From: Streptomyces xanthochromogenes
Lineage (GTDB): Bacteria > Actinomycetota > Actinomycetes > Streptomycetales > Streptomycetaceae
NCBI RefSeq assembly: GCF_014650455.1
Contig: NZ_BMUZ01000018.1
Span: forward strand, 1 to 64,000
Direction of reading: 5' to 3'
DNA length: 64,000 nt
This document shows, one piece after another, positions 7,941-19,220 of this stretch (position 1 is its first letter; each line of letters starts with the position of its first letter). A program made the position numbers and the translations under genes. The notes beneath the pieces are model-generated. The model saw only the letters and a program-made list of their open reading frames with translations, was not told the origin of the DNA and made no database searches.

Positions 7941-7969
7941 CCCGTACGGACCGCACCGACCCGTACGGG
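7941..7969 (+). other. Small hairpin between pyrR and pyrB
   Basis: CCCGTACGG (7941-7949) and CCGTACGGG (7961-7969) can pair across an 11-base loop, just after the pyrR stop. It could be an mRNA-processing or partial-termination site in the operon; there is no U-tract. Confidence 0.4.
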
Positions 7970-8024
7970 CTGCTTCTGCGCGCCCGCACGCCCAAAACCT
8001 CCACCACACCTGGAGAACCCCCAG

Positions 8025-9008
8025 ATGATGCGTCACCTCATCTCGGCCGCCGACCTCACCCGCGACGACGCCGTGCTCATCCTCGACACCACGGAGGAGA
8101 TGGCCCGCGTCTCCGACCGGCCGATAAAGAAGCTCCCCGCCCTGCGCGGCCGGACCATCTGCAACCTGTTCTTCGAGGACTCCACCCGCACCCGGATCTC
8201 CTTCGAAGCCGCCGAGAAGCGCCTGTCGGCCGACGTCATCAACTTCGCCGCCAAGGGCTCCTCGGTCTCCAAGGGCGAGTCCCTCAAGGACACCGCACAG
8301 ACCTTGGAGGCGATGGGCGTCGACGCCGTCGTCATCCGGCACAGCGCCTCCGGCGCACCCTTCCGGCTCGCCACCTCCGGCTGGATCGACGCCCCGGTCA
8401 TCAACGCCGGCGACGGCACCCACCAGCACCCCACGCAGGCCCTGCTCGACGCCTTCACCATGCGTCGCCGCCTGGTCGGCAAGGACGCGCTCGGCCAGGA
8501 CCTGGCGGGCAAGCGCATCACCCTCGTCGGCGACGTCCTGCACAGCCGGGTAGCCCGCTCCAACGTCGACCTGCTCCACACGCTCGGCGCCGAGGTCACC
8601 CTGGTGGCACCGCCGACGCTGCTCCCCGTCGGCGTCGAGCACTGGACCTGCGACGTCAGCTACGACCTGGACGCGGTGCTGCCGAAGTCGGACGCGGTGA
8701 TGATGCTGCGGGTGCAGCGCGAACGCATGAACGCCGCCTTCTTCCCGACCGAGCGCGAGTACTCGCGGCGCTACGGGCTCGACGGCGAGCGCATGGCCAA
8801 GATGCCCGAGCACGGCATCGTGATGCACCCGGGCCCGATGGTGCGCGGCATGGAGATCACCGCCGAGGTCGCCGACTCCGACCGCTGCACGGTCGTCGAG
8901 CAGGTCGCCAACGGCGTCCACACCCGCATGGCGGTCCTGTACCTGCTGCTCGGCGGCAACGAGCCCGCCGTCAGCCACGCCCGTCCCACCGATTCGGAGA
9001 ACAAGTAA
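8025..9008 (+). CDS. pyrB: Aspartate carbamoyltransferase catalytic subunit
   Basis: A 327-residue enzyme that condenses carbamoyl phosphate and aspartate. The carbamoyl-phosphate loop STRTRISF is at 53-60, GSSVSKGESLKDT is the 80s loop, and GDGTHQHPTQALLD is the hinge block. Two adjacent ATGs (8025, 8028) are possible; GGAG at 8012-8015 fits the first better. No pyrI-type regulatory subunit gene is nearby, as usual in actinobacteria. The stop is two bases from pyrC. Confidence 0.95.
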   Translation: MMRHLISAADLTRDDAVLILDTTEEMARVSDRPIKKLPALRGRTICNLFFEDSTRTRISFEAAEKRLSADVINFAAKGSSVSKGESLKDTAQTLEAMGVDAVVIRHSASGAPFRLATSGWIDAPVINAGDGTHQHPTQALLDAFTMRRRLVGKDALGQDLAGKRITLVGDVLHSRVARSNVDLLHTLGAEVTLVAPPTLLPVGVEHWTCDVSYDLDAVLPKSDAVMMLRVQRERMNAAFFPTEREYSRRYGLDGERMAKMPEHGIVMHPGPMVRGMEITAEVADSDRCTVVEQVANGVHTRMAVLYLLLGGNEPAVSHARPTDSENK

Positions 9009-9010
9009 CC

Positions 9011-10324
9011 ATGAGCAAGATCCTCATCCGTGGTGCGAAGGTCCTCGGCGGTGACGTCCAGGACGTCCTGATCGACGGCGAGACCATCGCCGCCACCGCC
9101 CGGAAGGGCGAAATCGACATCAGTGGCACCGGCCTGGACGCGGGGGACGCGACCGTCATCGACGCCGAGGGCCAGATCCTGCTGCCCGGCCTCGTCGACC
9201 TGCACACCCACCTGCGCGAGCCCGGCCGCGAGGACTCCGAGACCGTCCTCACCGGCACCCAGGCCGCCGCCCGCGGCGGCTACACCTCGGTCTTCGCCAT
9301 GGCCAACACCTTCCCCGTCGCCGACACCGCGGGCGTCGTCGAGCAGGTGTGGCGGCTCGGCAAGGAGTCCGGCTACTGCGACGTGCAGCCCATCGGCGCC
9401 GTCACCGTCGGGCTGGAGGGCAAGAAGCTCGCCGAGCTCGGCGCCATGCACGACTCCGCCGCCGGCGTCACCGTCTTCTCCGACGACGGCAAGTGCGTCG
9501 ACGACGCCGTGATCATGCGCCGCGCCCTGGAGTACGTGAAGGCCTTCGGCGGCGTCGTCGCCCAGCACGCCCAGGAGCCCCGCCTGACCGAGGGCGCCCA
9601 GATGAACGAGGGCATCGTCTCGGCCGAGCTCGGCCTCGGCGGCTGGCCCGCCGTCGCCGAGGAGTCGATCATCGCGCGCGACGTGCTGCTCGCCGAGCAC
9701 GTCGGCTCCCGCGTGCACATCTGCCACCTGTCGACGGCCGGCTCCGTAGAGCTCGTCCGCTGGGCCAAGTCGCGCGGCATCGACGTCACCGCCGAGGTCA
9801 CCCCGCACCACCTGCTCCTCACCGACGAGCTGGTCCGCTCCTACAACCCGGTCTACAAGGTGAACCCGCCGCTGCGCACCGAGCGCGACGTCATGGCGCT
9901 GCGCGAGGCCCTCGCGGACGGCACGATCGACATCGTCGCCACCGACCACGCCCCGCACCCGCACGAGGACAAGGACTGCGAGTGGGCCGCGGCCGCCATG
10001 GGCATGGTCGGCCTGGAGACCGCGCTCTCCGTCGTCCAGCACACGATGGTGGAGACCGGCCTGCTCGACTGGGCCGGTGTCGCCGACCGCATGTCCCACA
10101 AGCCCGCCGAGATCGGGCAGGCGACCGGCCACGGCCGCCCCATCTCGGCAGGCGAACCCGCCAACCTGACGCTCGTCGATCCGGCATACCGTGGTGAGGT
10201 GAACCCCGCGGGCTTCGCATCCCGCAGCCGCAACACCCCCTACGAGGGCCGCGAGCTGCCCGGACGCATCACGCACACCTTCCTGCGGGGCCGGGCAACG
10301 GTCGTGGACGGGAAGCTGGCGTGA
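9011..10324 (+). CDS. pyrC: Dihydroorotase
   Basis: A 437-residue type I dihydroorotase cyclising carbamoyl-aspartate. The zinc-binding HTHLREPG motif (His65, His67), HICHLSTAGSVELVRWAK, the HH of TAEVTPHHLLL and the catalytic-Asp motif ATDHAPHP are all visible. The ATG at 9011 follows pyrB by two bases, and the stop overlaps the GTG of the next gene, so translation is coupled through the operon. Confidence 0.95.
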   Translation: MSKILIRGAKVLGGDVQDVLIDGETIAATARKGEIDISGTGLDAGDATVIDAEGQILLPGLVDLHTHLREPGREDSETVLTGTQAAARGGYTSVFAMANTFPVADTAGVVEQVWRLGKESGYCDVQPIGAVTVGLEGKKLAELGAMHDSAAGVTVFSDDGKCVDDAVIMRRALEYVKAFGGVVAQHAQEPRLTEGAQMNEGIVSAELGLGGWPAVAEESIIARDVLLAEHVGSRVHICHLSTAGSVELVRWAKSRGIDVTAEVTPHHLLLTDELVRSYNPVYKVNPPLRTERDVMALREALADGTIDIVATDHAPHPHEDKDCEWAAAAMGMVGLETALSVVQHTMVETGLLDWAGVADRMSHKPAEIGQATGHGRPISAGEPANLTLVDPAYRGEVNPAGFASRSRNTPYEGRELPGRITHTFLRGRATVVDGKLA

Positions 10325-10908
10325 CGTACGCATCACTGATCAATCTCGCAGCCGAGGAGAAGTCCGCCGAGGTGACCAACTGGGGCGGACGCATCGGCTG
10401 GGTCGTCGGACTCCTGCTCTTCGTGGCGCTCGTCTACTGGCTGATGCGCCAGGGCTGGCAGTGGCGCGGCCGTCTCCAGGCCGACCTGCCCGACCTGCCC
10501 ACCGCGCCCGAGACGCCGGGCGAGGCGAAACTGGAGCTGAGCGGCCGCTACCACGGCTCCACCACCGCCGGGCAGTGGCTCGACCGCATCGTGGCGCACG
10601 GCCTGGGCGTCCGCAGCAAGGCCGAGCTCACCTTGACGGACGCGGGCCTGGACGTCGTACGCCCCGGGGCGAACGACTTCTTCGTCCCGGCCGCCCAGCT
10701 GCGCGAGGCCCGGCTCGACAAGGGCATCGCGGGCAAGGTCCTCACCGAGGGCGGCCTGCTCGTCGTCACCTGGAGCCACGGCGACAAGCTCATCGACTCG
10801 GGCTTCCGCTCCGACCGGGCCGAACAGCACCCGGCCTGGGTCGCAGCCATCAACTCCATGACCAAGACCTCTGCACAACCCACCACGACGGAAGGCGCCG
10901 CACGATGA
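10321..10908 (+). CDS. Membrane-anchored PH-like protein in the pyr operon
   Basis: A 195-residue protein with one predicted membrane helix (about 24-43, IGWVVGLLLFVALVYWL) and a soluble C-terminal domain whose strand-rich pattern resembles the PH-like domains annotated in actinobacterial pyr operons. No catalytic motif is visible. It sits between pyrC and carA, overlapping both by four bases, a position kept in Streptomyces from memory. Its role in pyrimidine synthesis is unknown. Confidence 0.75.
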   Translation: MTYASLINLAAEEKSAEVTNWGGRIGWVVGLLLFVALVYWLMRQGWQWRGRLQADLPDLPTAPETPGEAKLELSGRYHGSTTAGQWLDRIVAHGLGVRSKAELTLTDAGLDVVRPGANDFFVPAAQLREARLDKGIAGKVLTEGGLLVVTWSHGDKLIDSGFRSDRAEQHPAWVAAINSMTKTSAQPTTTEGAAR

Positions 10909-12072
10909 CCACCTCCACCCGGGGAGCCGCCAAGGCTCCCGCCGTACTCGTCCTGGAGGACGGCCGCATCTTCCGCGGCCGCGCCTACGGGGCCGTGGGG
11001 GAGACCTTCGGCGAGGCCGTGTTCTCCACCGGCATGACCGGATACCAGGAGACCCTCACCGACCCGTCGTACCACCGCCAGGTCGTCGTGATGACCGCCC
11101 CGCACGTCGGCAACACCGGCGTGAACGACGAGGACCCCGAGTCCGGGCAGATCTGGGTGGCCGGGTACGTCGTGCGCGACCCCGCCCGCCTCCCCTCCAA
11201 CTGGCGCTCGCGCCGCTCCCTGGACGACGAGCTCGTCAAGCAGGGCGTCGTCGGGATCTCCGGCATCGACACCCGCGCCCTCACCCGCCACCTGCGCGAG
11301 CGCGGCGCCATGCGCGTCGGCATCTTCTCCGGCGAGGCGTGGAAGGGCGTCCGCGACGAGGCCCTGCTGGCCCGCGTCAAGGAAGCCCCGCAGATGCAGG
11401 GCGCGAACCTCTCCGCCGAGGTCGCCACCAAGGAGACCTACGTCGTCCCCGCGATCGGCCCCGACGGCGAAGCCGTCCCGCTCGGCACCGCGAAGTTCAC
11501 CGTCGCCGCCGTGGACCTCGGCATCAAGGGCATGACCCCGCGCCGCATGGCCGAGCGCGGCATCGAGGTGCACGTGCTGCCCGCGACCGCCACCGCCGAG
11601 GACGTGTACGCCGTCAACCCCGACGGCGTGTTCTTCTCCAACGGCCCGGGCGACCCGGCCACCGCCGACGGCCCCGTCGCCGTGATGCGGGCGGTGCTCG
11701 AACGCCGGACGCCGCTGTTCGGCATCTGCTTCGGCAACCAGATCCTGGGCCGCGCCCTCGGCTTCGGCACGTACAAGCTCAAGTACGGCCACCGTGGCAT
11801 CAACCAGCCGGTGCAGGACCGCACCACCGGCAAGGTCGAGGTCACCGCGCACAACCACGGCTTCGCCGTCGACGCGCCGCTCGACAAGGTCTCCGAGACG
11901 CCCTTCGGGCGCGCCGAGGTCTCCCACGTCTGCCTGAACGACCAGGTCGTCGAAGGTCTCCAGCTGCTCGACCAGCCGGCCTTCAGCGTCCAGTACCACC
12001 CCGAGGCGGCCGCGGGCCCGCACGACGCCGCGTACCTCTTCGACCGTTTCGTATCCCTGATGGAGGCCGAGC

Positions 12073-12080
<8 letters not shown>
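10905..12080 (+). CDS. carA: Carbamoyl-phosphate synthase small (glutaminase) subunit
   Basis: A 391-residue class I glutamine amidotransferase that feeds ammonia to CarB. The N-terminal domain contains FSTGMTGYQETLTDPSY; the glutaminase domain has SNGPGDPA, nucleophile Cys275 in GICFGNQ, and the late His-Glu of QYHPEAAAGP. The ATG at 10905 overlaps the preceding stop (ATGA). The carA stop lies within the first codons of carB, an 8-base overlap that should keep the two subunits equimolar. Confidence 0.95.
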
Positions 12081-15381
<3,301 letters not shown>

Positions 15382-15395
15382 CAGGCGGGGAAGCA

Positions 15396-15421
15396 GGGGG
15401 ACACCGGAAACGGTGTCCCCC
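15396..15421 (+). terminator. GAAA-loop hairpin between carB and pyrD
   Basis: GGGGGACACCG and CGGTGTCCCCC form an 11-bp perfect stem with a GAAA tetraloop, 15 bases after the carB stop and followed by TCTTC. It probably attenuates or stabilises mRNA at this internal boundary, since pyrD follows on the same strand without an obvious new promoter. Confidence 0.7.
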
Positions 15422-15475
15422 TCTTCATGAGTCCCCTTCATGAGCCCCCACCCAGAGCCCCTGAGGACAACGAAC

Positions 15476-16588
15476 ATGTACAAGCTCTTCTTCAACCTCG
15501 TCTTCAAGCGGATGGACCCCGAGCAGGCCCACTACCTGGCCTTCCGCTGGATCCGTCTCGCGGCCCGCGTCCCCGTCCTGCGCACCTTCGTCGCCGCCGT
15601 GCTCGCGCCCCGCCACAAGGAGCTGCGCACCGAGGCCCTCGGCCTGCGCATGCACGGCCCCTTCGGCCTCGCGGCCGGCTTCGACAAGAACGCCGTCGCG
15701 ATCGACGGCATGTCGATGCTGGGCTTCGACCACATCGAGATCGGCACGGTCACCGGCGAGCCCCAGCCCGGCAACCCCAAGAAGCGGCTGTTCCGCCTCG
15801 TGCCGGACCGCGCCCTCATCAACCGCATGGGCTTCAACAACGAGGGCTCGGCGGCCGTGGCCGAGCGCCTGGCGGCCCGCAAGGCCGTCTTCCGCACGAC
15901 GGTCGGCGTCAACATCGGCAAGACCAAGGTGGTCCCGGAGGCCGAGGCCGCCGCCGACTACGTGAAGTCGACCGAGCGCCTCGCCCGGCACGCCGACTAC
16001 CTCGTGGTGAACGTCTCCTCGCCGAACACCCCGGGCCTGCGCAACCTCCAGGCCACCGAGTCGCTGCGCCCGCTCCTGACCGCCGTGCGCGAGGCCGCCG
16101 ACCGCAGCGTGACCGGCCGCCGCGTCCCGCTGCTCGTCAAGATCGCCCCCGATCTCGCCGACGCGGACATCGACGCGGTCGCCGACCTCGCCGTCGAGCT
16201 CGGCCTGGACGGCATCATCGCCACCAACACCACGATCGCCCGCGACGGGCTCGGCCTGAAGTCCTCCGCCGGCCTCGTCAAGGAGACCGGCGGCCTGTCC
16301 GGCGCGCCGCTCAAGGAGCGCTCCCTGGAGGTACTCGGCCGCCTGTACGCCCGCGTCGGCGACCGTCTCGTCCTGATCGGGGTCGGCGGCATCGAGAACG
16401 CCGAGGACGCCTGGCAGCGCATCCTGGCCGGCGCCACCCTCGTCCAGGGCTACAGCGCCTTCATCTACGAGGGCCCCTTCTGGGCCCGCGCGATCCACAA
16501 GGGCCTCGCGGCCCGGCTCGCCACCTCCCCGTACGCGACGCTCGCCCAGGCCGTCGGCGCCGAGACCCGGAAGAAGGCCGCCGCATGA
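15476..16588 (+). CDS. pyrD: Dihydroorotate dehydrogenase (quinone), class 2
   Basis: A 370-residue FMN enzyme oxidising dihydroorotate with quinone as acceptor. The N-terminal amphipathic helices (YKLFFNLVFKRMDPEQAHYL) are the membrane/quinone tunnel of class 2 enzymes. GLAAGFDKNA, GVNIGKTK, and VNVSSPNTPGLRNLQ with the class-2 catalytic serine follow, then GVGGIENAEDAW for FMN phosphate. ATG at 15476 has TGAGGA upstream. The stop overlaps the pyrF ATG. Confidence 0.95.
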   Translation: MYKLFFNLVFKRMDPEQAHYLAFRWIRLAARVPVLRTFVAAVLAPRHKELRTEALGLRMHGPFGLAAGFDKNAVAIDGMSMLGFDHIEIGTVTGEPQPGNPKKRLFRLVPDRALINRMGFNNEGSAAVAERLAARKAVFRTTVGVNIGKTKVVPEAEAAADYVKSTERLARHADYLVVNVSSPNTPGLRNLQATESLRPLLTAVREAADRSVTGRRVPLLVKIAPDLADADIDAVADLAVELGLDGIIATNTTIARDGLGLKSSAGLVKETGGLSGAPLKERSLEVLGRLYARVGDRLVLIGVGGIENAEDAWQRILAGATLVQGYSAFIYEGPFWARAIHKGLAARLATSPYATLAQAVGAETRKKAAA

Positions 16589-17418
16589 TCCCCTTCGGTA
16601 CCCGTCTGCGCGAGGCGATGGACACCCGCGGACCGCTGTGCGTGGGCATCGACCCGCACGCCTCCCTGCTCGCGGACTGGGGCCTGAACGACGACATCGC
16701 GGGTCTGGAGCGCTTCACCCGCATCACCGTGGAGGCCCTCGCCGACCGGGTGGCCGTCCTCAAGCCGCAGTCGGCGTTCTTCGAGCGGTTCGGCTCGCGC
16801 GGCGTCGCCGTCCTGGAGAAGGCGGTCGAGGAGGCCCGCGCGGCCGGGGCGCTGGTCCTGATGGACGCCAAGCGCGGCGACATCGGCTCCACGATGGCGG
16901 CGTACGCGGCCACCTATCTGGACCCCGCCTCCCCGCTGTTCTCGGACGCGGTCACCGTCTCGCCGTACTTGGGCTTCGGTTCGCTGCGCCCGGCGCTCGA
17001 CCTGGCGGCCAAGTCCGGCTCGGGCGTCTTCGTGCTCGCCCTCACCTCCAACCCGGAGGGCGCCGAGGTGCAGCGCTCGACCGCGGCCGACGGCCGTCCC
17101 CTCGCCCAGCTGATGCTGGACCACATGAAGGCGGAGAACACGGGCGCCTCGCCCCTGGGCTCGGTCGGTGCCGTGGTCGGCGCCACGCTCGGCGACGCCG
17201 GGGTGGACCTCGACATCAACGGCCCGCTGCTCGCCCCGGGGATCGGCGCGCAGGGCGCGACCCCGGCCGATCTGCCGGGCGTGTTCGGCTCGGCCGTGCG
17301 CAACGTCGTCCCGAGCGTCAGCCGCGGGGTGCTGCGCCGCGGCCCCGACGCGAGCGCCCTGCGCGAGGCCGCGGCCCGCTATGCCGACGAGGTCCGCGCG
17401 GCGATTCCGCGGGTGTGA
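16585..17418 (+). CDS. pyrF: Orotidine-5'-phosphate decarboxylase (long, type 2)
   Basis: A 277-residue decarboxylase making UMP from OMP. It belongs to the longer actinobacterial subfamily: CVGIDPHASLL, VLKPQSAFFERFG, the catalytic LMDAKRGDIGSTM array and SVSRGVLRRGPD near the phosphate site. ATG at 16585 overlaps the pyrD stop (ATGA). It is the last gene of the pyrimidine operon and is followed by a terminator. Confidence 0.95.
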   Translation: MIPFGTRLREAMDTRGPLCVGIDPHASLLADWGLNDDIAGLERFTRITVEALADRVAVLKPQSAFFERFGSRGVAVLEKAVEEARAAGALVLMDAKRGDIGSTMAAYAATYLDPASPLFSDAVTVSPYLGFGSLRPALDLAAKSGSGVFVLALTSNPEGAEVQRSTAADGRPLAQLMLDHMKAENTGASPLGSVGAVVGATLGDAGVDLDINGPLLAPGIGAQGATPADLPGVFGSAVRNVVPSVSRGVLRRGPDASALREAAARYADEVRAAIPRV

Positions 17419-17426
17419 TCGACGGT

Positions 17427-17462
17427 GCCGCCCCGGTGTGACATGCGTCGCACCGGGGCGGC
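17427..17462 (+). terminator. Terminator of the pyrimidine operon
   Basis: GCCGCCCCGGTG (17427-17438) and CACCGGGGCGGC (17451-17462) form a perfect 12-bp stem with a 12-base loop, starting 8 bases after the pyrF stop. Confidence 0.85.
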
Positions 17463-17586
17463 GTGCTTTCCGGACACGCGGCGGACGTGCGGCGACGGCC
17501 GCCGGGGCCTCGCGCGCACCGGGGAAACGGCCGGCCGCGGGGGGCCGTTCGGCGCCCGGGCACCGAACGTTGACAAATTCCTTACT

Positions 17587-17646
17587 CAAAACCGGGGGGT
17601 TTTGTCCGAAAAGTCCTGGTCGGCTGAGGCTGACCAGGACTTTTCG
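17587..17646 (+). other. Two consecutive perfect hairpins upstream of the sIHF gene
   Basis: The 384-base gap 17419-17802 contains, after the pyr terminator, CAAAACC/GGTTTTG (17587-17604, loop GGGG). Three bases later comes a 15-bp perfect stem (arms 17607-17621 and 17632-17646, 10-base loop). A palindromic GCGGCCTTGGCCGC follows, then TAGTCT, a possible -10. The pair could be a small structured RNA or terminator isolating the sIHF promoter. No known RNA family was recognised. Confidence 0.55.
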
Positions 17647-17802
17647 TCTGTTCTCGCTGACTGGAGCGGCCTTGGCCGCTAGTCTCCGACGAGAGCAGAC
17701 GAGCACGTGCGCGAGTGCGTTGTTCGTTGCTCGCCTGGTGTGGGGCGATTAGGTTCCTCACCGGTCCGTATCCGACAGTTCGACATCCGAGGTGACGTAG
17801 GC

Positions 17803-18126
17803 GTGGCTCTTCCGCCCCTTACCCCTGAACAGCGCGCAGCCGCGCTCGAAAAGGCCGCCGCGGCTCGCCGGGAGCGGGCCGAGGTCAAGAATCGACTCAA
17901 GCACTCCGGCGCCTCGCTCCACGAGGTCATCAAGTCGGGCCAGGAGAACGACGTCATCGGGAAGATGAAGGTCTCCGCCCTCCTTGAGTCCCTGCCCGGC
18001 GTGGGCAAGGTCCGCGCCAAGCAGATCATGGAGCGGCTCGGGATCTCCGAGAGCCGCCGCGTGCGGGGGCTCGGCTCCAATCAGATCGCGTCCCTTGAGC
18101 GCGAGTTCGGCGGCTCCGGGGCCTGA
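17803..18126 (+). CDS. Actinobacterial integration host factor (sIHF)
   Basis: A 107-residue nucleoid protein, unrelated to the proteobacterial IHF heterodimer, that binds and bends DNA and affects topoisomerase action, development and antibiotic production. A long N-terminal basic helix (EKAAAARRERAEVKNRLKHS) precedes the helix-two-turns-helix motif LESLPGVGKVRAKQIMERLG (about 62-81). The start is GTG at 17803 with GAGGTGA eight bases upstream; the frame is open to 17707 but that extension is unlike the family. It lies upstream of gmk and rpoZ, as in other Streptomyces. It is called mihF in mycobacteria. Confidence 0.93.
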   Translation: MALPPLTPEQRAAALEKAAAARRERAEVKNRLKHSGASLHEVIKSGQENDVIGKMKVSALLESLPGVGKVRAKQIMERLGISESRRVRGLGSNQIASLEREFGGSGA

Positions 18127-18164
18127 CGTCTCGGGCATGCCCGAGAAGCTGGAATAATCGCCGC

Positions 18165-18758
18165 ATGGCAGCAACACCCCGGGGGACCACCCCCGTACCC
18201 CCGGACGCACGTCCGCGGCTGACCGTGCTCTCCGGCCCCTCCGGGGTCGGCAAGAGCACGGTCGTCGCTCATATGCGCAAGGTTCATCCCGAGGTCTGGC
18301 TCTCGGTGTCGGCGACGACCCGCAAGCCGCGCCCCGGCGAGCGGCACGGCGTGCAGTACTTCTTCGTCGACGACGAGGAGTTCGACAAGCTCGTCGCCAA
18401 CGGCGAACTGCTCGAATGGGCCGAGTTCGCGGGCAACCGCTACGGCACCCCGCGCACGGCCGTGCTCGAACGGCTCGAAGCCGGTGAGCCCGTCCTCCTG
18501 GAGATCGACCTCCAGGGCGCCCGGCTCGTCCGCGAGTCGATGCCCGAGGCGCAGCTCGTCTTCCTCGCGCCGCCCAGCTGGGACGAACTCGTCCGCCGGC
18601 TCACCGGCCGGGGCACCGAGGCGCCCGAGGTCATCGAGCGCCGGCTCGCCGCCGCGAAGGTCGAACTGGCCGCCGAGTCGGAGTTCGACACCACCCTGGT
18701 CAACACCTCGGTCGAGGACGTGGCCCGCGAGCTGCTAGCCTTGATGCGAGTTGTTTGA
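18165..18758 (+). CDS. gmk: Guanylate kinase
   Basis: A 197-residue kinase that phosphorylates GMP to GDP. The P-loop SGPSGVGKST is at 23-32; SATTRKPRPGERHGVQYFFV and the GNRYGTP block bind GMP. An N-terminal tail of about 18 residues rich in Pro/Thr precedes the domain. The ATG at 18165 follows the sIHF gene by 38 bases, so cotranscription with it and rpoZ is likely. Confidence 0.95.
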   Translation: MAATPRGTTPVPPDARPRLTVLSGPSGVGKSTVVAHMRKVHPEVWLSVSATTRKPRPGERHGVQYFFVDDEEFDKLVANGELLEWAEFAGNRYGTPRTAVLERLEAGEPVLLEIDLQGARLVRESMPEAQLVFLAPPSWDELVRRLTGRGTEAPEVIERRLAAAKVELAAESEFDTTLVNTSVEDVARELLALMRVV

Positions 18759-18842
18759 TCGAGTCGTATGACGTCATTCACCCGGCGTCCTCCGATCCGC
18801 TCGGTTCCGCTCACATCTTCGATCCCCATCGGAAGGCAGAGA

Positions 18843-19115
18843 GTGTCCTCTTCCATTACCGCGCCCGAGGGCATCATCAACCCTCCGATTGATGAGCTCC
18901 TCGAAGCAACCGACTCGAAGTACAGCCTGGTGATCTACGCGGCCAAGCGTGCCCGCCAGATCAACGCGTACTACTCGCAGCTCGGTGAGGGCCTGCTCGA
19001 GTACGTCGGCCCGCTGGTGGACACCCACGTCCACGAGAAGCCGCTCTCGATCGCGCTGCGCGAGATCAACGCGGGTCTGCTGACCTCCGAGGCCATCGAG
19101 GGCCCCGCCCAGTAG
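18843..19115 (+). CDS. rpoZ: RNA polymerase omega subunit
   Basis: A 90-residue small subunit that helps fold and hold the beta-prime subunit. It has INPPIDELLEATDSKYSLVIYAAKRARQIN and the conserved KPLSIALREIN segment. The GTG at 18843 gives the standard 90-residue actinobacterial form and is preceded by GAAGGCAGAGA. The frame is open from 18768, but that leader is not part of the family. Terminator 19131-19169 follows. Confidence 0.93.
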   Translation: MSSSITAPEGIINPPIDELLEATDSKYSLVIYAAKRARQINAYYSQLGEGLLEYVGPLVDTHVHEKPLSIALREINAGLLTSEAIEGPAQ

Positions 19116-19130
19116 GCACCGATACGTTTC

Positions 19131-19169
19131 CACCACAGGCCCGGCAGCGCGACTGCCGGGCCTGTGGTG
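19131..19169 (+). terminator. Strong terminator after rpoZ
   Basis: A 17-bp perfect stem (arms 19131-19147 and 19153-19169, loop CGCGA) lies 15 bases after the rpoZ stop and ends the sIHF-gmk-rpoZ unit before coaBC. Confidence 0.9.
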
Positions 19170-19220
19170 TGTCATGGGTACGTACACGCATCAGGCGCAC
19201 GGGGAGAGGCAGTTCTTTCG

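Noticed and set aside
17570..17575. TTGACA as the -35 box of the sIHF promoter
   Set aside because: No -10-like sequence is found 16-19 bases downstream; the following bases form the hairpins.
17707..17802. 32-residue N-terminal extension of sIHF
   Set aside because: The family is about 107 residues, and GTG at 17803 has a well-placed ribosome site.
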